A stretch of 64,000 bases of DNA from Mollicutes bacterium Phil14 (GTDB lineage Bacteria; Bacillota_I; Bacilli_A; ML615J-28; CAG-698), in the NCBI GenBank assembly GCA_001940985.1, contig MSHB01000002.1:30974-94973 (forward strand), read 5' to 3'. The translations under genes and the position numbers were made by a program. Numbering within the stretch: the stretch's first letter is position 1; every line of letters starts with the position of its first letter. Under the pieces are notes generated by a model, which had not been told where the DNA came from, searched no databases, and saw nothing but the letters and a program-made list of their open reading frames with translations. Positions 9,110 to 16,128 of the stretch are shown in pieces.

Positions 9110-9259
9110 ATGAGAGAAAAAGTCATATTAATATGTGAAGAATGTTTATCAAGAAACTATACTGTTGATAAAAACAAACTTTCTAATCCCAATAGAATGG
9201 TAATTAAAAAGTTTTGTAAAAAATGTAATAAGCATACTGTTCATAAGGAAACAAAATAG
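9110..9259 (+). CDS. rpmG: Large-subunit ribosomal protein L33, zinc-binding form
   Basis: A 49-residue 50S protein with the two zinc knuckles of the C+ form (CEEC and CKKC) and the conserved tail [10 protein letters not shown]. The start at 9110 gives the family's normal length; the upstream in-frame ATG at 9056 overlaps the promoter. AGGTGG at 9101-9106 is a close ribosome site. It is followed by secE and nusG, as in B. subtilis (rpmGB-secE-nusG). Confidence 0.94.
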   Translation: MREKVILICEECLSRNYTVDKNKLSNPNRMVIKKFCKKCNKHTVHKETK

Positions 9260-9270
9260 GAGGAAGAACA

Positions 9271-9717
9271 ATGGCTGAAAAAAACGAAAATTTGAAAAAA
9301 GAAAATAAGATTCTTACAATTTTTACTAAAGAATATAAATATGAAGGAATTATTTTACTATTTCTATCATTAATAGCTTTAGTGTTAGGAACACTTGTAT
9401 TAATGGGAATTAGTTCTGAAGGTAATAGCGGATTAGTAATAAATGAAAATGTATTCTTAATTGGTGATTATCCATCTGCATTTGCTTGGATTTTAATCGT
9501 TTTAGGAGCTGTTTCATTGATTTTGGCTGTATGGCCTTTCTACAAACCTTCAATTGCTGAGGCTAAAAGAATTAGTTGGTCTACTAAAGGACAATTATTA
9601 AAGAATACTGCAATTGTTTTTGCCTTTATATTATCAATGTCAATTTTCTTTATCTTATCAGATTGGATCTTTGGATACGTTGTTAAATTGTTTGAATTGA
9701 TCGGTAGCAAACTATAA
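9271..9717 (+). CDS. secE: Preprotein translocase subunit SecE, three-helix form
   Basis: The essential clamp subunit of the SecYEG channel. The conserved SecE part is at the C-terminus: KPSIAEAKRISWSTKGQLL, the amphipathic helix, then a transmembrane helix to about residue 140. At 148 residues it is over twice the length of Bacillus SecE (~60). The extra N-terminal part adds two hydrophobic helices (about 27-46 and 66-90), giving a three-helix topology like E. coli SecE. Position directly before nusG confirms the identity. Confidence 0.9.
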   Translation: MAEKNENLKKENKILTIFTKEYKYEGIILLFLSLIALVLGTLVLMGISSEGNSGLVINENVFLIGDYPSAFAWILIVLGAVSLILAVWPFYKPSIAEAKRISWSTKGQLLKNTAIVFAFILSMSIFFILSDWIFGYVVKLFELIGSKL

Positions 9718-9731
9718 TTGGTGTTTCAAAA

Positions 9732-10268
9732 ATGAACGAAAGAGCATGGTATGTTGTTCAAACTTATTCTGGATTAGAAAGTGCAGCTAAAAGAAATATT
9801 GAAAGACGTATCGAGTCAATGGATATGAAAGATTGCATTTTCAATGTTTTAGTTCCTGAACAAACAGTATTAGAAAAAAAGAAAAATGGTGAAACAAAAG
9901 AAGTAATTGTTAAACCTTACCCTGGATATGTTTTTATAGATATGATAGTAACTGATGATTCTTGGTTCATGGTGCGTAACACTCCAATGGTTACTGGCTT
10001 CTTAGGCTCAAGTGGTGGAGGTGCAAAACCTGTTCCACTATCAGATGAAGAAATGCAACCAATTTTAAAAATGTGTGGTATTATAACTGAAAAATTGTTT
10101 GCTGGAGCTGTTGGTGATAAAGTCAAAATTACTAATGGAACGTTTACAGGACAAGAGGGAGTTATTGATGCTATAGATGCACAAAGAGGTGTTGTGAAAG
10201 TGTTGATTTACGCTTTTGGTAGAGCTACACCAGCTGAGCTTCTTTTTAATGAAGTAACTTTGATATGA
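9732..10268 (+). CDS. nusG: Transcription termination/antitermination factor NusG
   Basis: Binds the RNA polymerase clamp and controls pausing; links to ribosome and Rho in other bacteria. The 178-residue protein has the NGN domain (WYVVQTYSGLESAAKRNIERR...PGYVFI) and a C-terminal KOW domain (about 120-178, VGDKVKITNGTFTGQEGVI). It follows secE as usual, but the next gene is not rplK. A terminator-like hairpin and an unrelated beta-lactamase-fold gene intervene. Confidence 0.97.
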   Translation: MNERAWYVVQTYSGLESAAKRNIERRIESMDMKDCIFNVLVPEQTVLEKKKNGETKEVIVKPYPGYVFIDMIVTDDSWFMVRNTPMVTGFLGSSGGGAKPVPLSDEEMQPILKMCGIITEKLFAGAVGDKVKITNGTFTGQEGVIDAIDAQRGVVKVLIYAFGRATPAELLFNEVTLI

Positions 10269-10276
10269 AATTAATC

Positions 10277-10313
10277 GTCTCCAGGAAATGGAGACTTTTA
10301 TATTATTTTTACA
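10277..10313 (+). terminator. Terminator-like hairpin after nusG
   Basis: GTCTCC at 10277-10282 pairs with GGAGAC at 10290-10295 around a 7-base loop, followed by a broken T-rich tract. The stem is short, so readthrough into the next gene is likely. No separate promoter is evident for that gene. Confidence 0.6.
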
Positions 10314-10330
10314 AAAATGGAGGAAAAAAT

Positions 10331-12097
10331 ATGGCTAATTATGAACAAGTTCTTTTTGATATAGAAAAAACATTGCACAAAAATAAGGCTCGTGGTGCTA
10401 GCTTTGCAATTTTTGATGAAGAAAAAATCATTTATTCTTCTCAAATAGGTGTAGCTGAAAAAAATATAAAAAATGATAATAAAAAAATAGATAGAAATAT
10501 TACTTCTTCAACAAAATTTATGTTAGGCGATATGGCTAAAGTATTAACTGCTATTGCTATTATGAAACTTGTTGAAGATGGGAAAATTGCTTTAACTGAT
10601 GATATAAAAAAATATTTACCAGAATTTTCAATCAAATCTAGATTTGATGATGATGAAATAACTATAGCTGATTTATTGAAAAATCGTTCAGGATTACCAA
10701 GTGAAAATATAGAATTCAGATGTAGAGATAAAGAAGTTACAGAAAAAGAATTGTTAGATTATTTGAAAGAACAATATTTAGTGGCTCCTCCTAAAATGAT
10801 GAGTTCGCATTCTGAACTTGCTTATATTCTCTTGGGAAAGATAATTGAAAAGATTAGTGAGAAAAAATATTGTGACTTTTTGGAAGAGAATATATTTAAA
10901 CCACTAGATATTAAAGTTAAATATGTTAATACATATGAAGACTATTTAGGATATAAAAACGAATTAGCCTTGATTGATGAAAATTATTATAAAATTGATT
11001 ATAGGCGAATAGGAAAAGAAACTTCTACAAAGAGTAATGGATTTATAAGCTGTGAAGATTTCTTAAAAATAGTAAGGCTTTTTATAGAAAAAAATGAAAA
11101 ATCTAATAATGTGCTTAAATTAGAAACATTAAAGCCTATGACTGAAGAACCACATTATGAAAGTGACGTACAAGGTAACTTGAAAACTGGCTTAGGTTTA
11201 GAGTTTTCAAATGATTATTATAAGATATTTGGTAATACTTTTGGATATACAAACAGATCAAAATACTATGAATCAAGTTTTATAATTATTCCTAGCAAAA
11301 ATATTGGTGCTTTAGTTTTTGTTAATTCTATTGATACAAATATTAGTGAGAAAATATGTGTAGATCTTTTGAAAAATGAATTAGGTATAAATTATGAGGC
11401 TGAAAGAACTAAAAGGCAAATACGATATGTTAATTGCCGAATAGAAGACTATGCTGGTTACTATCCTGCCTATGATAAACAAATTGAAATATATCTTGGC
11501 GATTTTTTAACTATGAAAATAGGTAATGATTATTATAAGATGTTATTAAAAGAAAATGGATATTTTGATTTGTTTAAGGTTGATAAGAAAAGATTCTTTT
11601 CTAGTAAGGAAGTTTTAGAAAAAAATGCTTTGATAAAAAATAATTTCTTAACTTTGATAGATTTTGATAATGATGCAATTAGAACAAATACTATTGGATA
11701 TTACTGTAAACCTACTAAAATTAATGAAGTGTGGAAGAAAGCTTTGGGTGAATATAGGCTTAATTCATCAAAACGCTTTACTGGCATTGTTTCTGAAAAG
11801 ATGGAATTGACTATAGAAAATGACTTTTTAACTATGGTGCTTTGTATAGACGGAGAAATTAAAAAGATGACATTGGTTAGTTTGAATGATCAAGAGGCAA
11901 TTAATCTTGGTTATGGCGACTTTAGTAATGAAACCATATTTTTAAATTTATCAACAATAAAATTTAATGGTTTATCATATGACAAAATAAAAGAATCTCC
12001 TATTAACAAAGTCAAGATAAAGAAGGTTAATGAGGAAAAGATTATTAGGAAAAACAAACAGAAAAAAATAGATAAAATGTTTGACTTTAAGGACTAA
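10331..12097 (+). CDS. Serine beta-lactamase/AmpC-fold protein with lost catalytic residues
   Basis: A 588-residue cytosolic protein (no signal peptide). Residues about 1-330 follow the class C beta-lactamase/serine hydrolase family closely (AIAIMKLVEDGKIAL, KKYLPEF, LLKNRSGLPS, ILLGKIIEKI, IFKPLDI). The catalytic SxxK is D67-M-A-K70, the YxN motif reads H160-S-E162, and the usual GH(T)G/KTG region reads GNTF at 301-304, so all three active-site motifs are altered. About 230 C-terminal residues form two beta-rich repeats of unknown function. The start at 10331 follows GGAGG. It sits in the secE-nusG/rplK cluster, an unusual place. Probably a binding or regulatory pseudoenzyme; not evidence of antibiotic resistance. 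Confidence 0.8.
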   Translation: MANYEQVLFDIEKTLHKNKARGASFAIFDEEKIIYSSQIGVAEKNIKNDNKKIDRNITSSTKFMLGDMAKVLTAIAIMKLVEDGKIALTDDIKKYLPEFSIKSRFDDDEITIADLLKNRSGLPSENIEFRCRDKEVTEKELLDYLKEQYLVAPPKMMSSHSELAYILLGKIIEKISEKKYCDFLEENIFKPLDIKVKYVNTYEDYLGYKNELALIDENYYKIDYRRIGKETSTKSNGFISCEDFLKIVRLFIEKNEKSNNVLKLETLKPMTEEPHYESDVQGNLKTGLGLEFSNDYYKIFGNTFGYTNRSKYYESSFIIIPSKNIGALVFVNSIDTNISEKICVDLLKNELGINYEAERTKRQIRYVNCRIEDYAGYYPAYDKQIEIYLGDFLTMKIGNDYYKMLLKENGYFDLFKVDKKRFFSSKEVLEKNALIKNNFLTLIDFDNDAIRTNTIGYYCKPTKINEVWKKALGEYRLNSSKRFTGIVSEKMELTIENDFLTMVLCIDGEIKKMTLVSLNDQEAINLGYGDFSNETIFLNLSTIKFNGLSYDKIKESPINKVKIKKVNEEKIIRKNKQKKIDKMFDFKD

Positions 12098-12109
12098 ATG
12101 TAGTATAAT
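12081..12109 (+). promoter_or_regulatory. Sigma-A promoter of rplK-rplA
   Basis: TTGACT at 12081-12086 and TATAAT at 12104-12109, spacer 17. The -35 and spacer lie within the last codons of the upstream gene. Confidence 0.82.
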
Positions 12110-12160
12110 AACGTAGTGCGTGTTAGTCGCATTACTATTTTATTTTTAAAATTAAAATAA

Positions 12161-12186
12161 GTGGGAGAGCTAAGCTCAATTACCAC
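12161..12186 (+). promoter_or_regulatory. L1-type operator in the rplK leader
   Basis: GTGG 12161-12164 pairs with CCAC 12183-12186, with a GA-rich internal bulge and an inner GAGC/GCTC stem. This has the shape and GUGGGA sequence of the L1-binding site mimic found in Firmicute rplK leaders. Free L1 would repress translation of the operon. Confidence 0.65.
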
Positions 12187-12215
12187 ATCACGGACAAAAA
12201 AAGGAGGTGTGCCTC

Positions 12216-12644
12216 GTGGCAGAGAAAAAAATTACGAAAGTTGTTAAATTGCAATTAAACGCAGGTAAAGCTACACCAGCTCCACCAGTAGGTCCTGTTT
12301 TATCACCAACTGGTATCAATACTCAACAATTCTGTCTTCAATTCAATGAAAAGACAAAAGAAATGGCTGGATACAAAATCCCTGTAATTGTTACTGTTTA
12401 TGATGATCGTTCATTTTCTTTCATAACAAAAACTCCACCAGCATCTGATTTATTAAAGAAAGCTGCTGGCATTGAAAGTGGTTCTTCAACTCCAAATAAA
12501 GTTAAAGTTGCAACTATTTCTGCTGATAAAGTAAGAGAAATTGCACAAACTAAATTGGTTGACTTAAGTGCTTATACTGTAGAAACAGGCATGAAGATCA
12601 TTGAAGGAACTGCAAGAAATATGGGAATTGTTGTTGAAAAGTAA
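12216..12644 (+). CDS. rplK: Large-subunit ribosomal protein L11
   Basis: Forms the GTPase-associated stalk base with 23S rRNA and L10. The 142-residue protein has the proline-rich N-terminal hallmark ([19 protein letters not shown]) and C-terminal RNA-binding domain ([19 protein letters not shown], then GTARNMGI). Start choice: GTG at 12216, seven bases after the strong AAGGAGGT at 12201-12208. A GTG at 12207 lies inside that ribosome site and is excluded. Confidence 0.97.
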   Translation: MAEKKITKVVKLQLNAGKATPAPPVGPVLSPTGINTQQFCLQFNEKTKEMAGYKIPVIVTVYDDRSFSFITKTPPASDLLKKAAGIESGSSTPNKVKVATISADKVREIAQTKLVDLSAYTVETGMKIIEGTARNMGIVVEK

Positions 12645-12676
12645 CAAATCTAATCAACGAAGTTTCTAATCCCAAT

Positions 12677-12698
12677 AAGTTGTAAAAAATCACAACTT
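12677..12698 (+). other. Hairpin between rplK and rplA
   Basis: AAGTTGT 12677-12683 pairs perfectly with ACAACTT 12692-12698 around an 8-base loop. No T-run follows, so it is not a normal terminator. It may mark RNA processing or support the L1 operator just downstream. Confidence 0.45.
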
Positions 12699-12702
12699 AA
12701 AC

Positions 12703-12729
12703 TGTGGGAGGAATTTCCGTTTAACCACA
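12703..12729 (+). promoter_or_regulatory. Second L1-type operator, before rplA
   Basis: TGTGG 12703-12707 pairs with CCACA 12725-12729 and encloses GGA...TCC. The GUGGGAG sequence and bulge match the element before rplK. It lies four bases before the rplA ribosome site AAGGAGGT (12733-12740), well placed for translational feedback by L1. Confidence 0.6.
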
Positions 12730-12746
12730 TTTAAGGAGGTAAAAAA

Positions 12747-13442
12747 ATGGCTAAAAGAAGTCGCAAATATTCTGAGGCAGCAAAGTTAGTTGATAAAACT
12801 AAACGTTATAGCCTTACAGAAGCTGTAGAATTAGCTAAGAAAACAAGCATTACTAAATTTGATGGAACTGTAGAAGTTAGTTTTAGAATGAATCTAGATT
12901 CTCGTAAAGCTGAACAAAATTTACGTGGAGCAATTGTTTTACCATATGGTAGTGGTAAATCACGTACAGTATTAGTATTAACTAAATTACCTGAAAAACA
13001 AAAAGAAGCTCAAAATGCTGGAGCTGATTATGTTGGAGATGTTGAATACATCGAAAAGATTAAAGGCGGTTGGTTTGATTTTGAAATCATCGTTGCTACT
13101 CCAGATATGATGGGTGAGTTAGGTAAATTAGGTAAAATTTTAGGACCTAAAGGCTTAATGCCAAATGCTAAAACTGGTACAGTTACTACTGATGTAGAAA
13201 AAGCAGTTAAAGAAATCAAAGCTGGTAAAGTTGAATACCGTGTTGACAAGACTGGTAATATTCCAGTTATCGTTGGTAAGGTAAGTTTTGATGCTGAAAA
13301 GATAGTTGAAAATATTAAGACTGTTTATCAATTATTATTAAAACTTAAACCATCAACTGTTAAAGGTGTTTATGTTAAAAATATAGCTGTCTCTACTACA
13401 ATGGGACCTGGAATCAAAGTAGCTCCAGATACTATTGCTTAA
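12747..13442 (+). CDS. rplA: Large-subunit ribosomal protein L1
   Basis: The mobile L1-stalk protein and probable translational repressor of its own operon. The 231-residue protein is full length, with [21 protein letters not shown] near the N-terminus and the signature [19 protein letters not shown] followed by [12 protein letters not shown]. It starts after AAGGAGGT at 12733-12740. The preceding gap carries a hairpin and an L1-operator-like element. Confidence 0.98.
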   Translation: MAKRSRKYSEAAKLVDKTKRYSLTEAVELAKKTSITKFDGTVEVSFRMNLDSRKAEQNLRGAIVLPYGSGKSRTVLVLTKLPEKQKEAQNAGADYVGDVEYIEKIKGGWFDFEIIVATPDMMGELGKLGKILGPKGLMPNAKTGTVTTDVEKAVKEIKAGKVEYRVDKTGNIPVIVGKVSFDAEKIVENIKTVYQLLLKLKPSTVKGVYVKNIAVSTTMGPGIKVAPDTIA

Positions 13443-13499
13443 GATAAAAAATAAATTTGAATTAAATAAGAATAAAAAAACTCAATAAAATAGTACTAA

Positions 13500-13610
13500 G
13501 ATTAATCGCCGAAGACAGTAGGTGCACATGATGCTTAATTTCCTACCGAGGTTTAAACCGAAATTTGACCTCTTTTTGTCTTGGATAAAAAGAGGTTTTT
13601 GTATTTTTTC
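13500..13610 (+). promoter_or_regulatory. Ribosomal protein L10 leader with attenuator
   Basis: The gap upstream of rplJ has the conserved L10-leader sequence: CCGAAGACAGTAGGTG at about 13509-13524 and TTCCTACCGAGG at about 13540-13551, which form the kink-turn-type L10(L12)4 binding arm. A terminator hairpin follows at 13568-13596. Such leaders repress rplJL when free L10-L12 complex accumulates; here the visible output is transcription attenuation. Confidence 0.85.
13568..13609 (+). terminator. Attenuator terminator in the L10 leader
   Basis: CCTCTTTTT 13569-13577 pairs with AAAAAGAGG 13587-13595 (9 bp, plus A13568-T13596). A long T-rich tail follows at 13596-13609. It ends just before the rplJ ribosome site AAGGAGGTG. 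Confidence 0.85.
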
Positions 13611-13624
13611 AAGGAGGTGAAAAA

Positions 13625-14113
13625 ATGAAAGAAGCAACATTAAACAAAAAAGTTGAACAAATTCAAGAAGTCTTAAAGAAATTTGAAGAATCTAAATCAG
13701 CTGTTTTTGTTGATTACTTAGGCTTGACAGTAGCGCAAGTTTCTGATTTGAGAAACCGTCTATATCAAGAAGGTTGCGAAATGAAAGTTGTTAAGAACAA
13801 TATCTTACGTCGTGCTGCTCGCGAAGCTGGATATGATGGACTAGAAGAATTTTTAGTTGGTCCTAGCGCAGTTGCTTTTTCTAAAGATGCTACTAACGCA
13901 TCTAAAATTATGTATGAATTTGCCAAGAAAAATGACGTATTAAAAGTTAAAGCTGGCGTTGTTGAAGGTAAGTTTATTTGTGAAAAAGATTTAAAAGTTT
14001 TAGCTTCATTACCAAACAAAGAAGGTATGATTGCTATGTTATTAAGTGTATTACAAGCTCCTATCCGCAATCTTGCATGTGTGGTTAAAGCTGTATCTGA
14101 AAAAGAAAATTAA
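13625..14113 (+). CDS. rplJ: Large-subunit ribosomal protein L10
   Basis: The stalk base protein that anchors L7/L12 dimers. The 162-residue sequence contains the family core ([21 protein letters not shown] and [11 protein letters not shown]) and a C-terminal helix for L12 binding. AAGGAGGTG precedes the ATG. Expression is probably set by the L10 leader and attenuator directly upstream. rplL follows after 23 bases. Confidence 0.97.
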   Translation: MKEATLNKKVEQIQEVLKKFEESKSAVFVDYLGLTVAQVSDLRNRLYQEGCEMKVVKNNILRRAAREAGYDGLEEFLVGPSAVAFSKDATNASKIMYEFAKKNDVLKVKAGVVEGKFICEKDLKVLASLPNKEGMIAMLLSVLQAPIRNLACVVKAVSEKEN

Positions 14114-14136
14114 TTTTTAGGAGGAAAAGAATAATT

Positions 14137-14505
14137 ATGGCTAAAATTGATGTTCAACAATTTATTAGTGATTTAAAAGAAATGTCTGTATTAGAATTAA
14201 ATGAATTAGTAAAAGCAATCGAAGAAGAATTCGGTGTTACTGCTGCTGCAATGGCTGTTGCTGCTCCTGCTGCTGAAGCTAAAGATGAAGGTCCTTCAAC
14301 TGTAGATGTAATTCTTGCTTCATTTGGTTCAAATAAAGTTGGTGTTATTAAAGTTGTTAAAGAATTAACTGGTTTATCATTAGTTGAAGCTAAGAACTTA
14401 GTTGATGGCGCTCCAAAAGCTGTTAAAGAAGGAATCGCTGTTGATGAAGCTAACGCTATTAAAGCTAAATTAGAAGAAGCTGGCGCAACTGTTGAATTAA
14501 AATAG
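14137..14505 (+). CDS. rplL: Large-subunit ribosomal protein L7/L12
   Basis: The multicopy stalk protein that recruits translational GTPases. The 122-residue protein has the N-terminal dimerisation domain, an Ala-rich hinge (about 45-58) and the C-terminal domain with [20 protein letters not shown] and the terminal GATVELK. It is followed by a strong terminator. Confidence 0.98.
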   Translation: MAKIDVQQFISDLKEMSVLELNELVKAIEEEFGVTAAAMAVAAPAAEAKDEGPSTVDVILASFGSNKVGVIKVVKELTGLSLVEAKNLVDGAPKAVKEGIAVDEANAIKAKLEEAGATVELK

Positions 14506-14518
14506 TTTTGAAAAATGA

Positions 14519-14551
14519 ATGAGTTAACGAATGTTAACTCATTTTAGTTTA
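14519..14551 (+). terminator. Intrinsic terminator of rplJ-rplL
   Basis: A 10-bp perfect stem, ATGAGTTAAC 14519-14528 with GTTAACTCAT 14533-14542, four-base loop GAAT, followed by a T-rich tract. Confidence 0.85.
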
Positions 14552-14623
14552 TATTTTTGATAAAAAATAGGAAAAAATCATTTATCAATATTACAAAAAA
14601 ACATAAAAATGAGGAAAAAAACA

Positions 14624-15292
14624 ATGAAAAATAAAAAGATAATCCTTTTCCAAGGTGATTCGATAACAGATGCATGCCGTGAAAGAGAAAGAAATGTTTA
14701 TTTAGGAAGTGGATATCCTAATTTTATTGCTGGGATACTTGAATGTAAATACCCATATGAATATGAATACATTAATCGCGGTGTCAGTGGTAATAGAATT
14801 ACTGATATGTATGCTAGAATTAATAAAGATGCTATAAAGCTATCACCAGATTATTTAAGTATACTGATAGGAATTAATGATGTATGGCATGAAGTTGATG
14901 TTCAAGATGGCGTAGATAATGAAAAATTTGAAAAAGTATATGATTTGATGCTTTCTGAAATAAAAGAAAAATTGCCGAATACAAAATTGATCTTGATGGA
15001 ACCTTTTGTTGTTAAAGGAATAGCAACTAATTATAATGATGAAGTTTGGAAATATTTTGATGTAGAAACTAAAAAGCGTGCTAAAGTCGTTAGAAAAATG
15101 GCAAAAAAATATAATGCAACTTTTATTCCACTACAAGATTTGTTTGATAGTGTTAGTTTTGAAAAAGAAAATGATTCAACTTATGTTAGAGATGGTGTGC
15201 ATCCTACTGCTGCTGGTTCATATTTGATAGCTAAACGTTGGATAGAAACATTTGAAAAGTTGGAAAAACTAAAAAATAATATTAAAATATAG
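14624..15292 (+). CDS. SGNH/GDSL-family hydrolase, probably an esterase
   Basis: A 222-residue cytosolic hydrolase with all four SGNH blocks: FQGDSITD (catalytic Ser in GDS near the N-terminus), block II Gly in INRGVSGNR, block III GINDV, and the DGVHPTAAG Asp-His pair near the C-terminus. This fits carbohydrate- or lipid-ester deacylases such as intracellular rhamnogalacturonan-acetylesterase-like enzymes; the substrate is not predictable. The start at 14624 is used because GAGG at 14611-14614 is correctly spaced; the ATG at 14609 overlaps that site. It is an insertion between rplL and the rsmC-like gene. No clear promoter was found. Confidence 0.85.
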   Translation: MKNKKIILFQGDSITDACRERERNVYLGSGYPNFIAGILECKYPYEYEYINRGVSGNRITDMYARINKDAIKLSPDYLSILIGINDVWHEVDVQDGVDNEKFEKVYDLMLSEIKEKLPNTKLILMEPFVVKGIATNYNDEVWKYFDVETKKRAKVVRKMAKKYNATFIPLQDLFDSVSFEKENDSTYVRDGVHPTAAGSYLIAKRWIETFEKLEKLKNNIKI

Positions 15293-15300
15293 AAAAAACT

Positions 15301-15328
15301 TTGAAAAATGATCTTTTTATGATATAAT
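15301..15328 (+). promoter_or_regulatory. Promoter of the RsmC-like gene
   Basis: TTGAAA 15301-15306 and an extended -10, TGATATAAT (hexamer 15323-15328), spacer 16. Confidence 0.75.
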
Positions 15329-15346
15329 AAGAATAGGTGGATTAAT

Positions 15347-15940
15347 ATGAGCCATTATTATATTAATGACAAAACTTTAGGAACAAATAAAAAGAAACTA
15401 AAATATACGTATTTGGGTGTTGATATTGAAGTCTTTTCGGATTTAGGTGTTTTTAGTAAAGAAAGAATAGATTTTGGCACAAATGTTTTGTTGAATAATC
15501 TGGATGTTTCTGAAACTGCAAAAACTATTTTAGATGTTGGATGCGGTTATGGTATCATTGGTATTTCTTTGGGGAAAAAGTTTCCTGAAAAAAATATTAC
15601 TATGATTGATGTAAATGAAAGATGCATCGAATTAGCAGATGCAAATATAAAACTAAATTGTTTGAAAAATGCCAAATGCTTTTTTAGTAATCTTTATAGT
15701 AATGTTTCTGATAAGTTTGATATGATAGTTTCTAATCCGCCAATAAGAGCGGGAAAAGAAGTTGTTTTCTCTGTTATAAGAGATGGATATTTGCATTTGA
15801 ATGAGAATGGTTCTATATGGGTAGTTATTCAAAAAAAACAAGGTGCACCGTCTTTAGAGAAATTTATGGAAGATGTTTTTGGTAATGTTAGGATTGTTGC
15901 TAAGGAAAAGGGATATTATATATTGACAAGTAAAAAATAA
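15347..15940 (+). CDS. Class I methyltransferase, YbxB/RsmC-like
   Basis: A 197-residue SAM-dependent methyltransferase. Motif I is DVGCGYGIIGISLGKKF, motif II is ITMIDVNERCIELADAN, and the base-amino-methylase motif IV is SNPPI (about residue 129). Family members such as RsmC methylate a 16S rRNA guanine N2; the Bacillus homologue YbxB lies in exactly this slot before rpoB. It has its own promoter and ends in a terminator. Confidence 0.88.
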   Translation: MSHYYINDKTLGTNKKKLKYTYLGVDIEVFSDLGVFSKERIDFGTNVLLNNLDVSETAKTILDVGCGYGIIGISLGKKFPEKNITMIDVNERCIELADANIKLNCLKNAKCFFSNLYSNVSDKFDMIVSNPPIRAGKEVVFSVIRDGYLHLNENGSIWVVIQKKQGAPSLEKFMEDVFGNVRIVAKEKGYYILTSKK

Positions 15941-15952
15941 ATGAATTCAATT

Positions 15953-16000
15953 GGGAGTAATTCAGGTAAAGTGTTTCTTATCTGTTTTATTCCCTTTTTT
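15953..16000 (+). terminator. Terminator between the methyltransferase gene and rpoB
   Basis: GGGAGTAA 15953-15960 pairs with TTATTCCC 15987-15994 (one G-U). An inner CAGGTAA/TTATCTG stem extends it. Six T follow. Confidence 0.8.
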
Positions 16001-16021
16001 ATAAAATATTCGAATAACATA

Positions 16022-16050
16022 TTGACATATTGACAAAAGTGTGGTATTAT
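16022..16050 (+). promoter_or_regulatory. Sigma-A promoter of rpoB-rpoC
   Basis: TTGACA 16022-16027 and an extended -10, TGGTATTAT (hexamer 16045-16050), spacer 17. A second TTGACA at 16030-16035 lies eight bases downstream of the first and could pair with CAAAAT at 16053-16058 (spacer 17). Confidence 0.78.
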
Positions 16051-16128
16051 AACAAAATGCGTTAGAATGTATAAAAAACAGAATTTGTCAACAAATTATT
16101 GCAAAAAAATTACTGTGAGGTGGAAATT

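Noticed and set aside
10331..12097. Antibiotic-resistance beta-lactamase
   Set aside because: No signal peptide, and the catalytic Ser, the Tyr-Asn pair and the third motif are all substituted; the fold match does not support resistance.
12207..12215. GTG at 12207 as rplK start
   Set aside because: It lies inside the AAGGAGGT ribosome site; GTG 12216 is correctly spaced and gives the family N-terminus.
12677..12698. Terminator between rplK and rplA
   Set aside because: A good stem but no T-run follows; kept only as a hairpin.
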